In this document: positions 6,978-10,588 of the stretch, piece after piece | How positions within the stretch are numbered: the first letter of the stretch is position 1 | Layout: each line of letters begins with the position of its first letter | Assembly (NCBI GenBank): GCA_943326315.2 | Contig: CALPSU020000054.1 | Location: forward strand, 1 to 10,588 | Source: Chryseobacterium gleum | Lineage (GTDB): Bacteria > Bacteroidota > Bacteroidia > Flavobacteriales_D > Crocinitomicaceae | Reading direction: 5' to 3' | DNA: 10,588 nt | Notes under the pieces: generated by a model | Told to the model about the DNA's origin: nothing | What the model saw: the letters and a program-made list of their open reading frames with translations, nothing else | Databases searched by the model: none | Position numbers and translations under genes: made by a program

Positions 6978-7595
6978 ATGAAAATTCTATATTTCTTGCT
7001 TTTTCTCTCTCTTATTTCCTGTAAGAAAAAGAATGCTAGCTTTGTAGTTAAAGGGATTATTACAGATGAAACCTTCAATAAAGGGCTTTCAGGTGCTGAA
7101 ATAAGTATTTATAAAATTCTTACAGGAAGTACTTTTGAAACTTTAATATCAACAACTACAGTAGCATCAGACGGAAGTTATTCTTTCTCATTTGATCGAG
7201 ATAAATCTGAAAAATACACTATCAAATTTTCAAAAGAAAATTATTTCCCAGAAGAAAAAACAATTTCATTTTCATCTCTTTCAACAGATAATGAAAATTT
7301 AAGAAACTATTCAACAACAGCAAAATCTTGGGTAAAACTTCATTTCAAAAACATCGATCCAAATGACTCTGATGAATTACGATATATTAAACAAGATGGG
7401 AAATTTGGATGTGTAGAATGTTGTGGAACAACATATCAATATTTAAAGGGTGCTGCAGATACTTCTATTTATTGTATAAACGATGGTAACACAACATATT
7501 CTTACCTTTACGCAGTATTAAACTCTACAAATCAAGCTATTAAATCAGTTGTTACTGTACCTTTTGACACTACTGAAATTTACTTACAATACTAA
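6978..7595 (+). CDS. Lipoprotein with carboxypeptidase-regulatory-like beta domain
   Basis: A 205-residue predicted lipoprotein. Residues 1-14 form a short hydrophobic signal ending in LIS, and C15 is the lipidation site, followed by KKK. The mature N terminus lacks the acidic surface-export signal seen in many Bacteroidota lipoproteins, so it probably faces the periplasm (inference). Residues 22-98 look like a carboxypeptidase-D-regulatory beta sandwich: VVKGIITD, GLSGAEISIYKI, SDGSYSFSF and a YTIKFSKENYFPEEKTI strand pair. The C-terminal half (about 110-205) is a second beta-rich region with a cysteine cluster C145-x2-C148-C149 and C166. The start at 6978 is preferred over GTG 6942 because of the promoter position and the lipobox. 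Its function is not recognised, and it shares no obvious role with neighbours. Confidence 0.75.
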   Translation: MKILYFLLFLSLISCKKKNASFVVKGIITDETFNKGLSGAEISIYKILTGSTFETLISTTTVASDGSYSFSFDRDKSEKYTIKFSKENYFPEEKTISFSSLSTDNENLRNYSTTAKSWVKLHFKNIDPNDSDELRYIKQDGKFGCVECCGTTYQYLKGAADTSIYCINDGNTTYSYLYAVLNSTNQAIKSVVTVPFDTTEIYLQY

Positions 7596-7611
7596 AAGTA
7601 AATTATAAAAA

Positions 7612-7639
7612 AAGCTTGTTTAAATGAATAAACAAGCTT
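7612..7639 (-). terminator. Intrinsic terminator of the helicase gene
   Basis: An 11-bp perfect stem, AAGCTTGTTTA with TAAACAAGCTT, has a 6-nt loop. On the - strand it runs straight into TTTTTT, 24 bp past the helicase stop. On the + strand only CTT follows, so it is weaker there, but it is the only hairpin available to the converging lipoprotein gene. Confidence 0.8.
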
Positions 7640-7662
7640 CTTAAAAATCGTGTTATTATTAT

Positions 7663-9174
7663 TTACTCATCTTCTAAAACCTCTCTTAACTTTTGTCTTA
7701 ATTGACGATTGTATGTTTCCATTAAAAACTTGAAATAGTTGGGTGTACTTTTTGAAATACATTTAATATATTGTTTTAACCTATGTTCAATATGCTCCTG
7801 TAATGCTTCTTGAAGTTCTAAACCATCAAAGAAATCAGTCGCAGCTAATCGAATAGCTTCAAAATGATTATCTAATGAATGTTCAACTGCAATTTTACCT
7901 TTTCTATTGCTATCTAAACAATCGTAATAATCATCTTTAATATTGAAAGATTCTAGAATTTTAACATCCAACCTTTCTTTTATAGCTTTTGGAAATTCAA
8001 ATTCTACTTCAAATTCCATATCTTCCAATTCAGAAAGTCTTGATTCTAAGAAACGATCCGGAAATTTAAAAGCATCTTGCCAATTCAAATAATCTTGCCA
8101 GTAACCAAAACGTCTAACATTATTACCTAAATCAATCAATTTAAAAATGCTTTTATTTGGAAGTTTACGAGAACCACGACCAATCATCTGATGATATAAA
8201 GTCAAAGAACGAGTTGCTCTATTCAATATAATTGTCTGAACAGTCGGCTCATCAAATCCAGTGGTTAAAATACCAACCGAAGTTAATATTGCATCCGGAG
8301 TAACTTTAAACCACTCTAATACATCTTTTCTATCTTTATCACTAAACGTTGAATCCAAATGTCGAATTTTAAAACCTCTTTTCTTAAATGTTTCTTCAAC
8401 ACGAATAGAAGTTTCAATACCTGAATTAAAAATTAGAGTTTTTGTTCCTACTGCAACTTCTTCATATGCAAACAGTAGTTTTTCTTGCATAAAGAAATTA
8501 CCATATACTGAATCAGAGCTACTTACCGTAAAATCACCATTTGAACCAATTTTCAAACCATGTAAATTCACATCGTAAGTAAATGATTCCGCAGACGAAA
8601 GATAACCTCCTTCAATAAGAGATAAAATACTTTCCCCAACAATTAATTTATTATAATTATCATTTAATGGCAAAGCTCTATTACTACTTAAAGGTGTAGC
8701 TGTAACTCCCAAAATATTTACTTGTTCATAAAACTGAAATATTTTTCGGAAACTATTATAGTGTGCTTCATCAACAATTACTAAACCAATACCTTCCAGA
8801 AATTTTTCATTCTCTTGAAGTCGATTATTTAATGTTTCCACCATTGCGATGTAGCATTCAAATTCATCTTGATCCTTTATCGTTTTAACATCGCTACTAA
8901 TAACCATGTTATTCACTCCAATCGCTTTTAATTGTTTTGAAGTCTGAACAGAAAGCTCAATTCTATGTGTTAAAATAAGAACTTTCTCTCCAGTTCTCAT
9001 AATGAATTCTCTAGCTATTTCTGAGAAAATAACTGTTTTACCTCCTCCAGTTGGAAGTTGAAAAAGTAAATTAAAGTTTTTTCCATTTTTCTCTAAATCA
9101 GATAGAATTGTATCTACTGTGTTTTTTTGGAAAGGATATAATGTTTTTGCTTCGTAAACTTCAGTTTCAATCAT
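7663..9174 (-). CDS. SF2 DEAD/DEAH-box helicase, RadD-like
   Basis: A 503-residue superfamily 2 helicase/ATPase. Motifs in order: Q16 in YPFQKNTV, motif I PTGGGKT (41-47), Ia LTHRIEL (69-75), II DEAH (135-138), III TATP (158-161), IV TLIFNSG (246-252), V LTSVGILTTGFDEP (297-310) and VI HQMIGRGSR (328-336). The compact PTGGGKT/DEAH/IGRGSR set resembles the RadD (YejH)/SSL2 group, whose E. coli member acts in DNA double-strand break and crosslink repair; that role here is inferred from family. The C-terminal part (about 365-503) is rich in acidic and helical sequence with no nuclease or methylase motif. Unlike type I or III restriction helicases it has no partner genes nearby. It has its own promoter and terminator, so it is probably monocistronic. 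Confidence 0.85.
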   Translation of the reverse strand: MIETEVYEAKTLYPFQKNTVDTILSDLEKNGKNFNLLFQLPTGGGKTVIFSEIAREFIMRTGEKVLILTHRIELSVQTSKQLKAIGVNNMVISSDVKTIKDQDEFECYIAMVETLNNRLQENEKFLEGIGLVIVDEAHYNSFRKIFQFYEQVNILGVTATPLSSNRALPLNDNYNKLIVGESILSLIEGGYLSSAESFTYDVNLHGLKIGSNGDFTVSSSDSVYGNFFMQEKLLFAYEEVAVGTKTLIFNSGIETSIRVEETFKKRGFKIRHLDSTFSDKDRKDVLEWFKVTPDAILTSVGILTTGFDEPTVQTIILNRATRSLTLYHQMIGRGSRKLPNKSIFKLIDLGNNVRRFGYWQDYLNWQDAFKFPDRFLESRLSELEDMEFEVEFEFPKAIKERLDVKILESFNIKDDYYDCLDSNRKGKIAVEHSLDNHFEAIRLAATDFFDGLELQEALQEHIEHRLKQYIKCISKSTPNYFKFLMETYNRQLRQKLREVLEDE

Positions 9175-9196
9175 TTATATTTGATAAATTGGGCTA

Positions 9197-9227
9197 CAAA
9201 AGTACGCCCTTTTATTTGATATTCAAA
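9197..9227 (-). promoter_or_regulatory. Promoter of the helicase gene (TTTG-N19-TAnnTTTG)
   Basis: On the - strand TTTG (9227-9224), a 19-bp spacer and TACTTTTG (9204-9197) match the Bacteroidota promoter. The -7 element ends 22 bp before the ATG at 9174. It is covered by a dyad, GGGC-TAC-AAAA-GTA-C-GCCC (9191-9209), with one unpaired base. Confidence 0.7.
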
Positions 9228-9393
9228 GCATTTTTGAATAGTAAAAATTATATAATCATTTAAAAGATGTTAAAAACTTTCGGGCAAAGACATTAGAGAC
9301 TGATTATCTAACCTTTATAACAAACCAATTAAAAAAGTCTTTAAAAAAACTAATAATTATATATTTTTTAAGAAAATCTAAAAACTCAATGTA

Positions 9394-9423
9394 TCCTATA
9401 AAGACTTTCTTTTCTCCTATAAA
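9394..9423 (+). repeat. Direct repeat TCCTATAAA x2, 21 bp apart, upstream of trxB
   Basis: TCCTATAAA occurs at 9394-9402 and 9415-9423, an exact 21-bp step (two helical turns). The proximal copy lies about 18 bp before the weak -7-like element, where a -33 TTG would be expected but is absent. This arrangement fits an activator site, but that is inference from spacing alone. Confidence 0.35.
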
Positions 9424-9441
9424 ACATTAATTTTACGCTTG

Positions 9442-9450
9442 TATAATTTG
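9442..9450 (+). promoter_or_regulatory. Weak -7-like element of trxB
   Basis: TATAATTTG fits TAnnTTTG with one extra base and lies 13 bp before the trxB ATG. No -33 TTG is at the right distance. It is the best candidate in the gap but falls short of the consensus. Confidence 0.3.
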
Positions 9451-9463
9451 AAAAATAAAAAAA

Positions 9464-10411
9464 ATGAACGATATAGAAAAAGTAAGCTGCTTAATTATTG
9501 GTTCTGGCCCTGCTGGATATACTGCAGCAATTTATGCGGCACGTGCTGATATGAAACCTGTTATGTATCAGGGAATGCAGCCTGGAGGACAATTAACAAC
9601 AACGAACGAAGTTGAAAATTTCCCTGGTTACCCAGAAGGAATTACAGGTCCTGCAATGATGTTAGAATTAGAAGCACAAGCAAAAAGATTTGAAACAGAT
9701 ATTCGTTGGGGATTTATAGATAAAGTAGATTTCTCTGGTCCAATACATAAATGCTGGACAGAAGCAGGAAAAGAAATTCATGCTGAAACAGTAATCATTT
9801 CTACAGGTGCAACTGCTAAATATTTAGGTTTAGAGAGTGAACAAAAATATTTATTAAGTGGTGGCGGAGTTTCTGCTTGTGCAGTATGCGATGGTTTCTT
9901 TTATAGAGGTCAAGAGGTTGTTATTGTTGGGGCAGGAGATTCAGCTTGCGAAGAAGCACATTACTTATCTAAGTTATGTACAAAAGTTACGATGCTAGTT
10001 CGTAAAGATGACTTCAGAGCTTCTAAAATAATGGGAGATAGAGTTAAAAAAACTCCAAATATTGAAATATTATTTAATACAGATACTGTAGAAGTTTTAG
10101 GTGATGATGTTGTAAACGCAGTAAAAGTAAAAAATAGCTTAACAAACGTTGAAACAATTATTCCTGCTACAGGATTTTTTGTTGCGATAGGTCATAAACC
10201 AAATACAGACATTTTTAAAGATTACATCAATTTAGATGAAACTGGATACATAAAATACGAGCAGCCAGGAACTTCAAGAACAAATGTTCCAGGTGTATTC
10301 GTAGCTGGTGATGCAGCAGACAAAACATACCGCCAAGCAATTACAGCTGCAGGTACTGGATGCATGGCTGCTTTAGATGCCGAAAGATATTTAGCTGCAA
10401 AAGGTCATTAA
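9464..10411 (+). CDS. trxB: Thioredoxin-disulfide reductase
   Basis: A 315-residue cytoplasmic FAD enzyme that uses NADPH to reduce thioredoxin. Visible motifs are the FAD-binding GSGPAG (13-18), the redox-active CAVC (139-142) with DG following, the NADPH-binding GAGDSA (156-161), the VRKDDFRAS segment (179-187) that supplies basic residues for the NADPH 2'-phosphate, and the C-terminal FAD motif GVFVAGDAAD with RQAITAAGTGCMAA. The length is close to the E. coli enzyme (about 321). The gene is complete, stands alone and ends in a strong terminator; thioredoxin itself is not in the window. Upstream repeats suggest regulation, possibly by redox stress, but no known operator is recognised. Confidence 0.97.
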   Translation: MNDIEKVSCLIIGSGPAGYTAAIYAARADMKPVMYQGMQPGGQLTTTNEVENFPGYPEGITGPAMMLELEAQAKRFETDIRWGFIDKVDFSGPIHKCWTEAGKEIHAETVIISTGATAKYLGLESEQKYLLSGGGVSACAVCDGFFYRGQEVVIVGAGDSACEEAHYLSKLCTKVTMLVRKDDFRASKIMGDRVKKTPNIEILFNTDTVEVLGDDVVNAVKVKNSLTNVETIIPATGFFVAIGHKPNTDIFKDYINLDETGYIKYEQPGTSRTNVPGVFVAGDAADKTYRQAITAAGTGCMAALDAERYLAAKGH

Positions 10412-10421
10412 TTAGATTTAT

Positions 10422-10464
10422 AAAAAAAGGAACACTTTTTTGAATATCAAGTGTTCCTTTTTTT
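10422..10464 (+). terminator. Intrinsic terminator of trxB
   Basis: A 16-bp perfect stem (A7-GGAACACTT with AAGTGTTCC-T7, 10422-10437 and 10449-10464) has an 11-nt loop and the classic A-tract/T-tract layout. It starts 11 bp after the trxB stop. The symmetry of the tracts means it should also work on the - strand. Confidence 0.9.
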
Positions 10465-10490
10465 ATTTTCAAAATTTGTCTAGTCCTGAA

Positions 10491-10516
10491 ATAGCGTTAC
10501 ACAAAAATAACGTTAT
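10491..10516 (+). promoter_or_regulatory. Hairpin over the transposase start codon
   Basis: ATAGCGTTA (10491-10499) pairs with TAACGTTAT (10508-10516) over nine positions with one G·U, around an 8-nt loop. The right arm includes the first two bases of the ATG. Hairpins that hide the start are a known way for insertion sequences to block translation from read-through transcripts; that role is inferred here. Confidence 0.45.
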
Positions 10517-10588
10517 GAAAGAAGAAGAAAAAAACGTTTATCAAAAACGTACACAGAAAGACTATTCAATGTCTTTCAAATTGCAGAT
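10515..10588 (+). CDS. IS3-like transposase OrfA, N-terminal fragment (partial)
   Basis: Only the first 24 codons are in the window, beginning MKEEEKNVYQKRTQKDYSMS and then FKLQ. The pattern KxVYQKRTQKDYxMxFKL is what I recall from the N termini of flavobacterial IS3-type OrfA proteins, which continue into a helix-turn-helix domain that binds the IS ends. The very lysine- and glutamate-rich start fits. The catalytic OrfB and the frameshift region would lie beyond position 10588. The assignment rests on a short match and on the IS-end-like leader. Confidence 0.6.
   Translation, partial: MKEEEKNVYQKRTQKDYSMSFKLQ

Larger units (their letters stand above)
9228..9463. other. Divergent intergenic region upstream of trxB
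   Basis: The gap between the helicase and trxB genes is 289 bp, the longest in the window. It has no ORF with coding signs and no tRNA-like structure. It holds a perfect 10-bp inverted repeat (AAAGTCTTTA at 9334-9343, TAAAGACTTT at 9399-9408), a 9-bp direct repeat 21 bp apart (9394 and 9415) and a weak -7-like TATAATTTG (9442-9450) just before trxB. Confidence 0.5.
10477..10588 (+). mobile_element. Left end of an IS3-like insertion sequence (runs off the window)
   Basis: TGTCTAGTCCTGAAATAGCG (from 10477) begins with the TG typical of IS3-family ends and directly precedes a transposase start codon at 10515. This short leader with no promoter-type spacer is how flavobacterial IS3 elements are built. 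The exact boundary and target duplication cannot be fixed because the right end is outside the window. Confidence 0.6.

Noticed and set aside
7663..9174. Helicase as part of a restriction or phage-defence system
   Set aside because: No methylase, nuclease or specificity gene lies next to it and it is transcribed alone between housekeeping-type genes.

Overview
The window is AT-rich chromosomal DNA from a member of the Bacteroidota, most likely the class Flavobacteriia (Flavobacterium or a close relative). Three lines of sequence evidence support this. The genes lack clear Shine-Dalgarno sequences. At least two promoters fit the Bacteroidota pattern of TTG/TTTG, a 17-19 bp spacer and TAnnTTTG. 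The protein set (VF530/DUF2132, DUF3820, an EttA-type ABC-F protein, a CKKK-type lipoprotein) is typical of this group.

Layout. Positions 1-138 hold no recognisable gene. A small DUF3820 gene (139-360, -) is divergent from a secreted protein built of 17 tandem 24-residue MORN-variant repeats (465-1811, +). That gene converges on a bidirectional terminator with a minus-strand series: GT-C-like membrane glycosyltransferase (1851-3326), aminoacyl-histidine dipeptidase PepD (3374-4828), VF530-family protein (4922-5137) and the translation factor EttA (5209-6894). In transcription order this is ettA, VF530, pepD, glycosyltransferase. The gaps are 47-93 bp, each holds a palindrome, and only ettA has a recognisable -7 element, so read-through from ettA is plausible. 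A lipoprotein gene (6978-7595, +) diverges from ettA with a textbook promoter. It converges on an SF2 RadD-like helicase gene (7663-9174, -), which has its own promoter and terminator. A 289-bp divergent gap leads to trxB (9464-10411, +, thioredoxin reductase), closed by a strong terminator. Directly after that lies the left end of an IS3-like insertion sequence that runs off the window.

Most genes are housekeeping: translation control, dipeptide turnover, thiol redox and DNA repair. No defence island, secondary-metabolite cluster, CRISPR array, tRNA or rRNA was seen. The accessory parts are the MORN-repeat secreted protein, the lipoprotein with a cysteine cluster, the orphan glycosyltransferase and the insertion sequence. 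I see no convincing new multi-gene system. The more original signals are the indel-free 24-residue repeat array, several intergenic palindromes and a two-turn direct repeat upstream of trxB.
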